NCBI GenBank assembly: GCA_019420325.1
Contig: JAHZHK010000104.1
Location: 1 to 9,832, forward strand
Source of the DNA: Coriobacteriaceae bacterium
Lineage (GTDB): Bacteria > Actinomycetota > Coriobacteriia > Coriobacteriales > UMGS124
Direction: 5' to 3'
Length of the DNA stretch: 9,832 nucleotides
How positions within the stretch are numbered: the first letter of the stretch is position 1; each line of letters opens with the position of its first letter. Below the pieces are notes generated by a model that saw only the letters and a program-made list of their open reading frames with translations, had not been told where the DNA came from and did no database searches. This document shows, piece after piece, positions 1 to 7,732 of this stretch. Position numbers and translations under genes: made by a program.

Positions 1-123
1 TCTGTCGCGGATCTCTCTGTTGCCGTTGCCGGTCGTTTCATCGGTGAGGGTCTGTCTGACGCCGATCAGCGCAAGTTGATCGAGAAGTACGTCGCGGAAG
101 CGGGTGCTCTCGATGCCAACTAA
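1..123 (+). CDS. atpF: ATP synthase F0 subunit b, C-terminal end (partial)
   Basis: The last 40 codons of an open frame that enters from the left edge and stops at TAA 121-123. The visible peptide runs from SVADLSVAVAGRF to AEAGALDAN. It has the alternating charged and hydrophobic pattern of the b-subunit C-terminus, including LSDADQRKLIEKYV, which resembles the segment that docks on the delta subunit. Subunit b is the membrane-anchored dimeric peripheral stalk that holds the alpha3beta3 hexamer static. Its membrane helix and long coiled coil lie outside the window. The call rests mainly on position directly before atpH and on the C-terminal pattern. The frame overlaps atpH by 11 bases, consistent with translational coupling. 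No fusion to delta is seen, unlike the fused b-delta protein of mycobacteria. Confidence 0.88.
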   Translation, partial: SVADLSVAVAGRFIGEGLSDADQRKLIEKYVAEAGALDAN

Positions 124-682
124 GCGCATTCTGGTCAAGCAAGAGGTAGCAACCTACGCCCAGTGCCTCCTTGAGGCTGCGCAGGTGGCGGACCGTGTCT
201 TCGAGGATATCGAGGACATCAAGAACGTCCGTGTCGCTGTCGTCAAGTCTTCCCAGGTGCGTGAGTTCCTGCAGAACCCCAATGTTCCTGCAGAGAACAA
301 GTCGGCATTCGTCAAGGATGCTTTCTCTGGGTTCGCCCCGGAGGTTGTCAGCGTCGTGGCCGTTATGGCCGAGCGCGGCGACATGAAGCTCCTTGGCCGT
401 GTTGCCGTCGCTTATGAGGCGGCTGCGGAGAAGGCCCTCGACATGGTGGTCGTGGATGTCACCACGGCCGTGCCGCTCGACGACCATCTGCGTGACGTTA
501 TCAGCAAGAAGCTTTCGGCCGACCTTGGTCATGGCGTGCGCCTCAACGAGAGCGTCGACGCCTCGATTCTGGGAGGCTTCATCATCAGCACCCACGGCAA
601 GCGTATGGACGCTAGCGTCAAGACGCAGCTCAACCATGCTCGTCAGGTGCTCAAGACCGCATCTACCGGAGGTGAAGAGTAA
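113..682 (+). CDS. atpH: ATP synthase F1 subunit delta (OSCP)
   Basis: A 189-residue protein that caps the F1 hexamer and ties it to the b stalk. The N-terminus ([17 protein letters not shown]) leads into the helical OSCP domain. The C-terminal domain carries the family signature around residues 143-168, including [14 protein letters not shown] and HGKRMDAS. The length is slightly above the usual 170-180. I chose ATG 113 because the MPTKR start fits the family and GCGGG lies 8 bases upstream. A GTG at 104 in the same frame (adding MLS) has GGAAG only 3 bases upstream and cannot be excluded. The start lies inside atpF, and the stop TAA (680-682) shares its last A with the atpA ATG. Coupled translation with both neighbours is therefore likely. 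Confidence 0.95.
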   Translation: MPTKRILVKQEVATYAQCLLEAAQVADRVFEDIEDIKNVRVAVVKSSQVREFLQNPNVPAENKSAFVKDAFSGFAPEVVSVVAVMAERGDMKLLGRVAVAYEAAAEKALDMVVVDVTTAVPLDDHLRDVISKKLSADLGHGVRLNESVDASILGGFIISTHGKRMDASVKTQLNHARQVLKTASTGGEE

Positions 683-2253
683 TGGCGGAAATTACCGCTG
701 CGAACATCGAGGCTGCCCTTAAGAAGCAGCTCGATTCGCTGAACACCACGGTTGATACGCGTGAGGTTGGTACGGTTATCCAGGTCGGCGACGGCATCGC
801 CCGTATTGAGGGTCTGCAGGACGCTATGGCCGGCGAGCTCCTCGAGTTCGTGAGCGCCAGCACTGGCAAGAAGGTCTACGGCCTTTCCCAGAACCTGGAA
901 GAGGATGAGGTTGGCGCCGTTCTTCTGGGCGACGTCGCCGTTATTAAGGAAGGCGACGAGGTCCACACGACCGGCCGCATCCTTGAGATTCCTGTCTCCC
1001 GTGCCATGCTCGGCCGCGTCGTCAACCCGCTTGGCGAGCCTATCGACGGTATGGGCCCCATTGAGGTCGAGGGCTATCGTCCCATCGAGTTCAAGGCTCC
1101 CGGCGTTATGGCCCGTAAGGGTGTTTGCGAGCCCGTTCAGACCGGTCTGCTCGCTATCGACGCGATGATCCCGATTGGCCGCGGCCAGCGTGAGCTCATC
1201 ATTGGCGACCGTAAGACTGGTAAGACCGCTGTCGGTATCGACACGATCATCAACCAGAAGAACGAGAACATGATTTGCGTCTACGTCGCTGTTGGCCAGA
1301 AGGCCTCGACGGTCGCCGCAATTCGTGAGACGCTTGAGAAGCATGGTGCTCTCGAGTACTCCATCATCGTTTCCGCTTCTGCTTCCGACGCCGCCCCGCT
1401 GCAGTTCATCGCCCCCATGGCTGGCGCTGCAATCGGCGAGTACTTCATGTACAACGGCAAGGACGGCAAGCCCGCTGGCAAGGACAACCCCGGCGGCCAC
1501 GTTCTGTGCGTGTACGACGACCTGTCCAAGCAGGCCGTTGCTTACCGTCAGATGTCGCTGACGCTCGACCGTCCCCCGGGACGCGAGGCTTACCCCGGCG
1601 ACGTCTTCTACCTGCACTCGCGTCTGCTCGAGCGCGCCGTTAAGCTGAACGAGGAGAACGGCTCCGGTTCGCTCACGGCTCTGCCTGTCATCGAGACCCA
1701 GGCCGGCGACGTTTCTGCATACATTCCGACCAACGTGATTTCGATTACTGACGGTCAGATTTACCTGCAGACCGACCTGTTCTTCCAGGGTCAGCGTCCC
1801 GCCGTTGACGTGGGCATTTCTGTGTCCCGCGTCGGTGGTTCGGCTCAGATCAAGTCGATGAAGCAGTTCGCCGGCAACCTGCGTCTGGACCTCGCTGCTT
1901 ACGACGAGCTCAAGGCCTTCACGCAGTTCGGCAGCGACCTGGACAAGGCTACCCAGGATCAGCTGACCCGTGGTTCGCGTATGTACGAGCTGCTCAAGCA
2001 GCCTCGTTACAACCCCATGGACGTTGCTGATCAGGTTATCGCCATCTTCGCGGGCACCAAGGGCTACACCGACGACCTCCAGCTTGAGCAGGTTGTTCCG
2101 TTCCGCGATGGTCTGCTTCAGAACATCCATGCCACCCATCCTGAGTTCAACGCTCAGATCAAGGCTGGCAAGGTGTCCGACGAGCTCCAGGCTAAGATGG
2201 CTGAGGCCATCAAGGCTTACCACGAGCAGTTCGTCGCTGAAAGCCAGGTGTAA
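682..2253 (+). CDS. atpA: ATP synthase F1 subunit alpha
   Basis: A 523-residue regulatory (non-catalytic) nucleotide-binding subunit of F1. In order it has an N-terminal beta-barrel (about 25-95), a P-loop GDRKTGKT at 175-182, [14 protein letters not shown] at 277-290, the PROSITE-type alpha/beta signature [10 protein letters not shown] at 373-382, the arginine finger expected at R383 in SVSRVGG, and a C-terminal helical domain with [11 protein letters not shown]. The P-loop has Lys where E. coli has Gln, a variant also known from mycobacteria. A 12-residue insertion (261-272, [12 protein letters not shown]) interrupts the usual G-K-H-V-L region. The mycobacterial basic C-terminal extension is absent. 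The Shine-Dalgarno GGAGGTG at 668-674 sits 7 bases before ATG 682. The ATG overlaps the atpH stop by one base. Confidence 0.98.
   Translation: MAEITAANIEAALKKQLDSLNTTVDTREVGTVIQVGDGIARIEGLQDAMAGELLEFVSASTGKKVYGLSQNLEEDEVGAVLLGDVAVIKEGDEVHTTGRILEIPVSRAMLGRVVNPLGEPIDGMGPIEVEGYRPIEFKAPGVMARKGVCEPVQTGLLAIDAMIPIGRGQRELIIGDRKTGKTAVGIDTIINQKNENMICVYVAVGQKASTVAAIRETLEKHGALEYSIIVSASASDAAPLQFIAPMAGAAIGEYFMYNGKDGKPAGKDNPGGHVLCVYDDLSKQAVAYRQMSLTLDRPPGREAYPGDVFYLHSRLLERAVKLNEENGSGSLTALPVIETQAGDVSAYIPTNVISITDGQIYLQTDLFFQGQRPAVDVGISVSRVGGSAQIKSMKQFAGNLRLDLAAYDELKAFTQFGSDLDKATQDQLTRGSRMYELLKQPRYNPMDVADQVIAIFAGTKGYTDDLQLEQVVPFRDGLLQNIHATHPEFNAQIKAGKVSDELQAKMAEAIKAYHEQFVAESQV
1462..1497 (+). repeat. 36-bp in-frame insertion in atpA with a 9-bp direct repeat
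   Basis: Codons 261-272 of atpA ([12 protein letters not shown]) have no counterpart in the alpha subunits I know. In those, the MY-x-GK stretch is followed directly by HVL or a similar strand leading to the DD Walker B. The nonamer GGCAAGGAC occurs at 1456-1464, spanning the left edge, and again at 1477-1485, exactly 21 bases (7 codons) later. A partial third copy, GGCAAG, lies at 1465-1470. At protein level this gives GKD, GK and GKD. The pattern suggests the insert grew by local duplication. The insertion boundaries come from remembered family alignments, but the DNA repeat is directly visible. Confidence 0.7.
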
Positions 2254-2255
2254 CC

Positions 2256-3137
2256 ATGGCCAACCTCCGCGACATGAAGAAGCGCATCACTTCTGTCAAG
2301 TCCACCAAGCAGATCACCCGCACCATGGAAATGGTGGCTACGGCAAAGATCCGCAAGGCGTCTGAACGTGTCGTGGCGGCGACCCCGTACTCCGAGGCAA
2401 TGTTGGAGATGCTTGGAAACCTCGCCGGCAAAGCCGGCGAGGCTTCGCATCCTCTTCTTGAGGCTCATCCTGAGAAGAAGAACGTTCTGTTCGTCGTGGT
2501 CACTTCTGACCGCGGCCTTGCAGGCGCCTTCAACACCCAGGTTCTCCGTGCTGCTGAGAAGCAGGCTCACGCCTATGCCGCTCAGGGCATTGAGACGAGC
2601 TACATCCTCTGTGGCAAGAAGGCCATCGGTTACTTCGGGTACCGTGGTGTCTCCGCCGAGATGAAGTTTGCGGGCCTGTCCGCAGACCCCACCTTCGAGG
2701 AGGCCAGCCGCATCGCTTCCTACGTGCGCGACAAGTACGCCTCTGGTCAGGTGGACGAGGTGCTGGTGTACTACAACCACATGCGTAACGCCGCCGACCA
2801 GGACCTGCGTTGCGAGCAGCTCCTGCCCGTGGACGTGAGCAACGTCTCCAACGGTGCTCCTGCCGCTGAGGCCACCTTTGACTTCGAGCCCGATGAGGCA
2901 ACGGTCTTGGGCAAGCTTCTGCCGGCTTACGTTGAGACGATGGTCTACCATGCCCTGATCGACTCGGCCGCAGGCGAGCAGGGTGCCCGCCGTAAGGCAA
3001 TGAAGTCGGCCACGGATAACGCGACCGAGATCATCAATACCCTGCAGCGTCAGTACAACCGTGCTCGCCAGGGCGCCATTACTACTGAGATCACCGAGAT
3101 CGTCGCTGGCGCCGCGGCTCAGAAGAAGGAAGAATAG
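2256..3137 (+). CDS. atpG: ATP synthase F1 subunit gamma
   Basis: A 293-residue central shaft that rotates inside alpha3beta3 and, with epsilon, couples to the c-ring. The N-terminal helix MANLRDMKKRITSVKSTKQ continues to MEMVATAKIRKA (24-35), the conserved shaft segment. SDRGLAGAFN at 84-93 belongs to the Rossmann-like middle domain. The C-terminal helix includes ARRKAMKSATDNA and YNRARQ. The gamma signature ITTEITEIVAGAAA is at 275-288. The length is close to family norm. The ATG lies 2 bases after the atpA stop, with AGGTG at 2246-2250 inside the last atpA codons, so translation is probably coupled. Codons 55-63 form a perfect 10-bp hairpin in the mRNA (separate entry). Confidence 0.97.
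   Translation: MANLRDMKKRITSVKSTKQITRTMEMVATAKIRKASERVVAATPYSEAMLEMLGNLAGKAGEASHPLLEAHPEKKNVLFVVVTSDRGLAGAFNTQVLRAAEKQAHAYAAQGIETSYILCGKKAIGYFGYRGVSAEMKFAGLSADPTFEEASRIASYVRDKYASGQVDEVLVYYNHMRNAADQDLRCEQLLPVDVSNVSNGAPAAEATFDFEPDEATVLGKLLPAYVETMVYHALIDSAAGEQGARRKAMKSATDNATEIINTLQRQYNRARQGAITTEITEIVAGAAAQKKEE
2420..2442 (+). other. Perfect 10-bp inverted repeat (hairpin) inside atpG
   Basis: The left arm CCTCGCCGGC (2420-2429) and right arm GCCGGCGAGG (2433-2442) are exact reverse complements around an AAA loop. The stem is nine G-C pairs and one A-T pair, so it should fold very stably in mRNA. It encodes residues N55 to A63 (LAGKAGE core), about 165 bases after the gamma start codon. No T-run follows, so it is not an intrinsic terminator. 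Its role, if any, is unknown. A GC-rich Ala-Gly-Lys-Ala-Gly stretch could generate it by chance. Confidence 0.75.
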
Positions 3138-4567
<1,430 letters not shown>

Positions 4568-4586
4568 GTAAAGAGAGGTCAGGCTT

Positions 4587-4994
4587 ATGGCGGACAACAC
4601 ACTTACCTGTGAGATCGTCACCCCGGTAAAGACCGTTTTCGCAAGCGAGGCCACCTATGTGGGTCTTCCTGGCGAGATTGGCTCTTTCGGCGTGATGCAG
4701 CGTCACGAGCCGCTTGTTTCTGCCCTCAAGGCTGGCGTGGTTAACGTCACTGCGGCCGATGGCAAGCACGAGTTTGTTCTGAGCGGCGGCTATGCTCAGG
4801 TCAATGACAACAAGGTCATCGTTCTTGCTAACGACGCTCTTGAGGTTTCCCAGATTAAGGCCGACGAGGTTCAAACCACGCTGGCTGGCGTCGAGAAGGA
4901 ACTTGCAGCCCTTTCGGAAGGCGACTCCGCTGCCGCCTACCTCAAGGGTCAGAAGGAATGGCTCGAGCTCCAGCTTAAGACCGTAAACGCTTAA
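4587..4994 (+). CDS. atpC: ATP synthase F1 subunit epsilon
   Basis: A 135-residue rotor subunit that connects gamma to the c-ring and can inhibit ATP hydrolysis. The N-terminal beta-sandwich spans about 5-85, with the conserved core GEIGSFGVMQRHEPLVSAL at 29-47 and VLSGGYAQVNDNKVIVLA at 64-81. Two C-terminal helices follow, about 90-110 and 114-132. Where many bacterial epsilons carry I/L-D-x-x-R-A, this one reads IKADEV (90-95), so the ATP-binding motif is not recognisable. The start is supported by GAGAGG at 4573-4578, 8 bases before ATG. The gap from atpD is 33 bases and holds a hairpin. The stop is followed at once by the murA ribosome-binding site. Confidence 0.96.
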   Translation: MADNTLTCEIVTPVKTVFASEATYVGLPGEIGSFGVMQRHEPLVSALKAGVVNVTAADGKHEFVLSGGYAQVNDNKVIVLANDALEVSQIKADEVQTTLAGVEKELAALSEGDSAAAYLKGQKEWLELQLKTVNA

Positions 4995-5008
4995 GAAGGA
5001 GCGCACTC

Positions 5009-6286
5009 ATGGACGTGATCAAAGTAGAAGGCGGCGCTAAGCTGCACGGTACCGTACACGTCGAGGGTGCAAAGAACTCAGCCTTGAAGCTCATGGCTGC
5101 AACTGTCATGGCGCCGGGCGTCTATCACCTCAGCAATGTGCCTGACATCTCTGATGTCAGGCTCATGTGCAAGGTGCTCCAGACGCTCGGCGCCTGCGTT
5201 GTTCATGGGGAGCATGAGCTCATCATCGACACCAAGACGGTGAGCAACTGGGTCACTCCCTATGAGTACGTTTCGAAGATGCGTGCAAGCATCTCGATTC
5301 TTGGCCCGCTTATCACACGTTTCGGCAAGGCAATTGTGGCCATGCCGGGCGGGTGCAACATCGGTGCCCGCTCTATCGACCAACATCTGTCTGGTCTGGC
5401 GGCACTTGGCGTGAAAATTGACAACGACCATGGCAATATCCGTGCTGACGGCACGGCCGGCTTGCATGGCGCTATCGTCACGCTCGACTTCCCCAGCGTG
5501 GGTGCTACAGAGAACATCATGATGGGTGCCGTCAAGGCGAAGGGCACGACCATTATCGAGAATGCGGCCCGTGAGCCTGAGATTGTCGATTTGGCAAACA
5601 TGCTCAATGACATGGGCGCAAAGATTATTGACGCCGGTTCGCATGTCGTGCGCATCGAAGGAGTGGAAGAGCTCCACGCGACCGATCATGTGACGGTCGG
5701 TGACCGCATCGAGGCCGGTACCTTCATCGTTGCCGGCGCTCTTTGCTCCGATGAGGGCGTGACCGTTACCGGTTTCGACCCCATGCATCTCGATATCCCG
5801 CTTGCAAAAATGGCCCAGATGGGCGTTGAGATTGAGCGCTTTGAGAACGGCGTGACTGTCCGTCGTGGTGAGAAGCTTGTTCCCGTGGATATCCAGACGC
5901 TTCCGTATCCTGGTTTCCCCACCGATATGCAGGCTCAGCTCATGGTGCTTGAATGCATGGCCGATGGTGCCAGCTTCATCACCGAGAACGTGTTTGAGAA
6001 CCGTTTCATGCTGGCTGCAGAGCTTGTGCGCATGGGTGCTTCCATCCGTGTTGAGGAGCGCCATGCCCTGGTCAAGGGTCCGACGAACTTCACGGGAGCA
6101 CAGGTTGCATCCCCCGACCTGCGCGGTGGCGCTGCACTCGTGCTTGCTGGCCTTGTGGCCGAGGGTACAACCTATGTGTCGGAGACCCGTCATATCAAGC
6201 GCGGCTATGAGGACTTCACTGGCAAGCTGAGCTCGTTGGGCGCAGACGTCTGCCACATCGAAATGGAAAACCCAGACGAGTTCTAG
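5009..6286 (+). CDS. murA: UDP-N-acetylglucosamine 1-carboxyvinyltransferase (MurA)
   Basis: A 425-residue cytoplasmic enzyme that transfers enolpyruvate from PEP to UDP-GlcNAc, the first committed step of peptidoglycan synthesis. It shows the two-domain EPSP-synthase-like fold pattern. K22 and N23 lie in EGAKNSALK. The catalytic loop MPGGCNIGARSID has Cys116, equivalent to E. coli Cys115, and R121. The expected general-base Asp306 is in PGFPTDMQAQ, and R398 in HIKRGYEDF. Length is typical (about 419-430). The cysteine predicts a fosfomycin-sensitive active site, unlike the Asp variant of mycobacteria. AAGGAG at 4996-5001 is 7 bases before ATG. With only 14 bases after atpC and no terminator, co-transcription with the ATP synthase is likely. 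Linkage of murA to the atp operon is known in other Gram-positive bacteria. Confidence 0.97.
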   Translation: MDVIKVEGGAKLHGTVHVEGAKNSALKLMAATVMAPGVYHLSNVPDISDVRLMCKVLQTLGACVVHGEHELIIDTKTVSNWVTPYEYVSKMRASISILGPLITRFGKAIVAMPGGCNIGARSIDQHLSGLAALGVKIDNDHGNIRADGTAGLHGAIVTLDFPSVGATENIMMGAVKAKGTTIIENAAREPEIVDLANMLNDMGAKIIDAGSHVVRIEGVEELHATDHVTVGDRIEAGTFIVAGALCSDEGVTVTGFDPMHLDIPLAKMAQMGVEIERFENGVTVRRGEKLVPVDIQTLPYPGFPTDMQAQLMVLECMADGASFITENVFENRFMLAAELVRMGASIRVEERHALVKGPTNFTGAQVASPDLRGGAALVLAGLVAEGTTYVSETRHIKRGYEDFTGKLSSLGADVCHIEMENPDEF

Positions 6287-6302
6287 CCTGTTCAGGCAGA
6301 AC
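6280..6302 (+). other. Hairpin overlapping the murA stop codon
   Basis: GTTCT (6280-6284) pairs with AGAAC (6298-6302), and GCCTG (6286-6290) with CAGGC (6293-6297). A6285 is bulged. The innermost G-C pair would close only two bases, so the practical loop is GTTC. The murA TAG 6284-6286 sits within the left arm. The sequence that follows (GCGTCTCTTTCAT) has only a weak T-run, so this may be a 3' stability element rather than a terminator. The main terminator lies 40 bases further on. Confidence 0.5.
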
Positions 6303-6336
6303 GCGTCTCTTTCATACATACAACTTCATAGAGAGC

Positions 6337-6381
6337 AAAAAGGGCGCAGAATCATTCATATGATCCTGCGCCCTAGTTTTG
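6337..6381. terminator. Bidirectional intrinsic terminator between murA and pepT
   Basis: An inverted repeat at 6342-6373. The outer arms GGGCGCAG (6342-6349) and CTGCGCCC (6366-6373) give 8 pairs. After one A/C mismatch, the inner arms ATCAT (6351-6355 region) and ATGAT give 5 more pairs around a 4-base TCAT loop. AAAAA at 6337-6341 is a T-tract for the minus strand, and TAGTTTTG at 6374-6381 is a T-tract for the plus strand. It lies between the convergent genes murA and pepT, where a two-way terminator is expected. It probably ends the atp-murA transcript and the pepT transcript. Confidence 0.9.
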
Positions 6382-6393
6382 TATGCGTGTTGG

Positions 6394-7629
6394 TTAGTCT
6401 TGTGCGAACAGCTCTCCCAGCTCGCAGAGGAAGTCGACCATGGCCTCGACCTGGCTCACCACGGCGAATTCTCGCACGCTGTGGTAGTTGAAGCCGCCTG
6501 TGGAAATGTTCGGGCAGGGGAGGTTGCGGAACGACAGTGCTGCGCCGTCGGTGCCGCCTCGGATGGGACGCGTGAAGGCTTTGACCCCAATACGCTCGAA
6601 GGCCTTGTAGGCGTTGTCGATAAGCGCGGGGTAAGGGGCAACCTTCTCGGCCATGTTGCGGTACTGGTCGCGAATCTCAACAAAGACACGCGGTTCGCTC
6701 CAACGCTTGTTGATGAAGTCGGCAACCTCAAGCATCATGGCCTTCTTCATTTCGAAGGCTTGCAGGTTGTGGTCGCGCACGATGTAGTGAGCGAAAGCCT
6801 CGCTGCAGTCTCCGCGGATATCGCAGAGATGGAAAAAGCCCTCGTAACCATCGGTGTGCTCGGGGCGGGCGTTCTCAGGAAGCATGCGGTCGAAATCCTC
6901 GAACACGCGCAGAGCGTTCACCATGACGTTCTTGGCGCTGCCGGGATGGATTTCATGGCCCTTGACGCGCACGGTCGCGCTTGCCGCGTTGAAGCACTCG
7001 TACTCCACGCCGCCAAGCTCGTCCCCATCGATAGTGTAGCCATGGGCGGCACCGAAGCCCTCGACGTCGAGCAGGCTGCAGCCGTGCCCAATCTCCTCGT
7101 CGGGGGCAAAGCACACGGCGATGCGGGGATGGCGCAGGGAGGCGTCGTTTACGGCTCGTGCCAGGTAGCTCATGATTTCAGCCACGCCGGCCTTGTCGTC
7201 GGCACCAAGCAGGGTAGAGCCGTCGGTGCACACGATGTCCTGGCCAACAAGCTTTGAAAGACCAGGCGTATTTTCCTCAGTGAGGCTGATTTTCTCACCC
7301 TTATGCTCGCCAAGCACGAGCTCGCCGCCCTCATAGGTGCGTACGCGGGGCTTGACGTTGCGTGCAGGCGCATCGGGGCTCGTGTCGATATGCGCAATCA
7401 GAGCCAGACAAGGCAGATGCTCGCACCCGGCGCTGGCGGGCAAGTGTGCTGTCACATAGGCGTTGTCGTCCATATGGGCATCGGCAAGGCCGAGGTCGAG
7501 CAACTCGAGCTCAAGCAGGCGGGCCAGGTCAAACTCGTCGGGGTTGGAGGGAACCTCAGCCTCGTTTGCCGGATCGGACTGAGTGGAGATGCTGCAATAC
7601 CGGATAAGCCTATCAATCACATCGCTCAT
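6394..7629 (-). CDS. pepT: Peptidase T (tripeptide aminopeptidase, M20 family)
   Basis: A 411-residue cytosolic di-zinc exopeptidase that removes the N-terminal residue from tripeptides. The metal and catalytic residues are all visible: H80 and D82 in LIAHIDTSPD, bridging D144 in LGADDKAG, E178 and E179 in APDEEIG, D201 in YTIDGDELGG, and H383 in GGFNYHSVREF. The spacing matches E. coli PepT (H78, D80, D140, E173/E174, D196, H379). The lid-domain segment KGHEIHPGSAKNVMVNA (224-240) is typical of M20B. Length matches the family (about 408). The start ATG at 7629 follows AAAAGGAG (7636-7643) with 6 bases between. It lies downstream of thrC on the same strand, but a strong thrC terminator stands between them. 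Expression may come from readthrough or a poorly visible promoter. Confidence 0.97.
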   Translation of the reverse strand: MSDVIDRLIRYCSISTQSDPANEAEVPSNPDEFDLARLLELELLDLGLADAHMDDNAYVTAHLPASAGCEHLPCLALIAHIDTSPDAPARNVKPRVRTYEGGELVLGEHKGEKISLTEENTPGLSKLVGQDIVCTDGSTLLGADDKAGVAEIMSYLARAVNDASLRHPRIAVCFAPDEEIGHGCSLLDVEGFGAAHGYTIDGDELGGVEYECFNAASATVRVKGHEIHPGSAKNVMVNALRVFEDFDRMLPENARPEHTDGYEGFFHLCDIRGDCSEAFAHYIVRDHNLQAFEMKKAMMLEVADFINKRWSEPRVFVEIRDQYRNMAEKVAPYPALIDNAYKAFERIGVKAFTRPIRGGTDGAALSFRNLPCPNISTGGFNYHSVREFAVVSQVEAMVDFLCELGELFAQD

Positions 7630-7643
7630 ACACTGCTCCTTTT

Positions 7644-7677
7644 AAAAGAAACCGGGCGCGAAACATGTCGCGCCCGG
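7644..7677 (-). terminator. Intrinsic terminator of thrC
   Basis: A perfect 10-bp stem of CCGGGCGCGA (7652-7661) and TCGCGCCCGG (7668-7677) around a 6-base loop. Read on the minus strand, the stem is followed at once by TTTCTTTT (7651-7644). It lies 55 bases after the thrC stop, as expected for a terminator. The T-tract is directly followed by the pepT Shine-Dalgarno AAAAGGAG (7643-7636). On the plus strand no T-run follows, so it is one-directional. Confidence 0.88.
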
Positions 7678-7693
7678 CATGGGAACCTAGCGA

Positions 7694-7699
7694 ATCATA
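7694..7699 (-). promoter_or_regulatory. Possible -10 element upstream of pepT
   Basis: On the minus strand the hexamer reads TATGAT, matching the sigma-70 -10 consensus at five of six positions. No good -35 is visible 16-18 bases upstream, where the sequence is GC-rich. Transcription starting here would pass straight through the thrC terminator hairpin before reaching pepT, which argues against a simple strong promoter. This is a weak call. Confidence 0.2.
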
Positions 7700-7732
7700 C
7701 TACGGTGCGGGCGCGCTGACCGTGTTTCGAGC

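Noticed and set aside
643..2223. A 526-codon open frame antisense to atpA
   Set aside because: Same codon-bias shadow. The translation shows no recognisable domain and the sense frame is certain.
5078..6319. A 413-codon open frame antisense to murA
   Set aside because: Shadow of murA. The His/Cys-rich peptide is simply the antisense reading of common sense codons.
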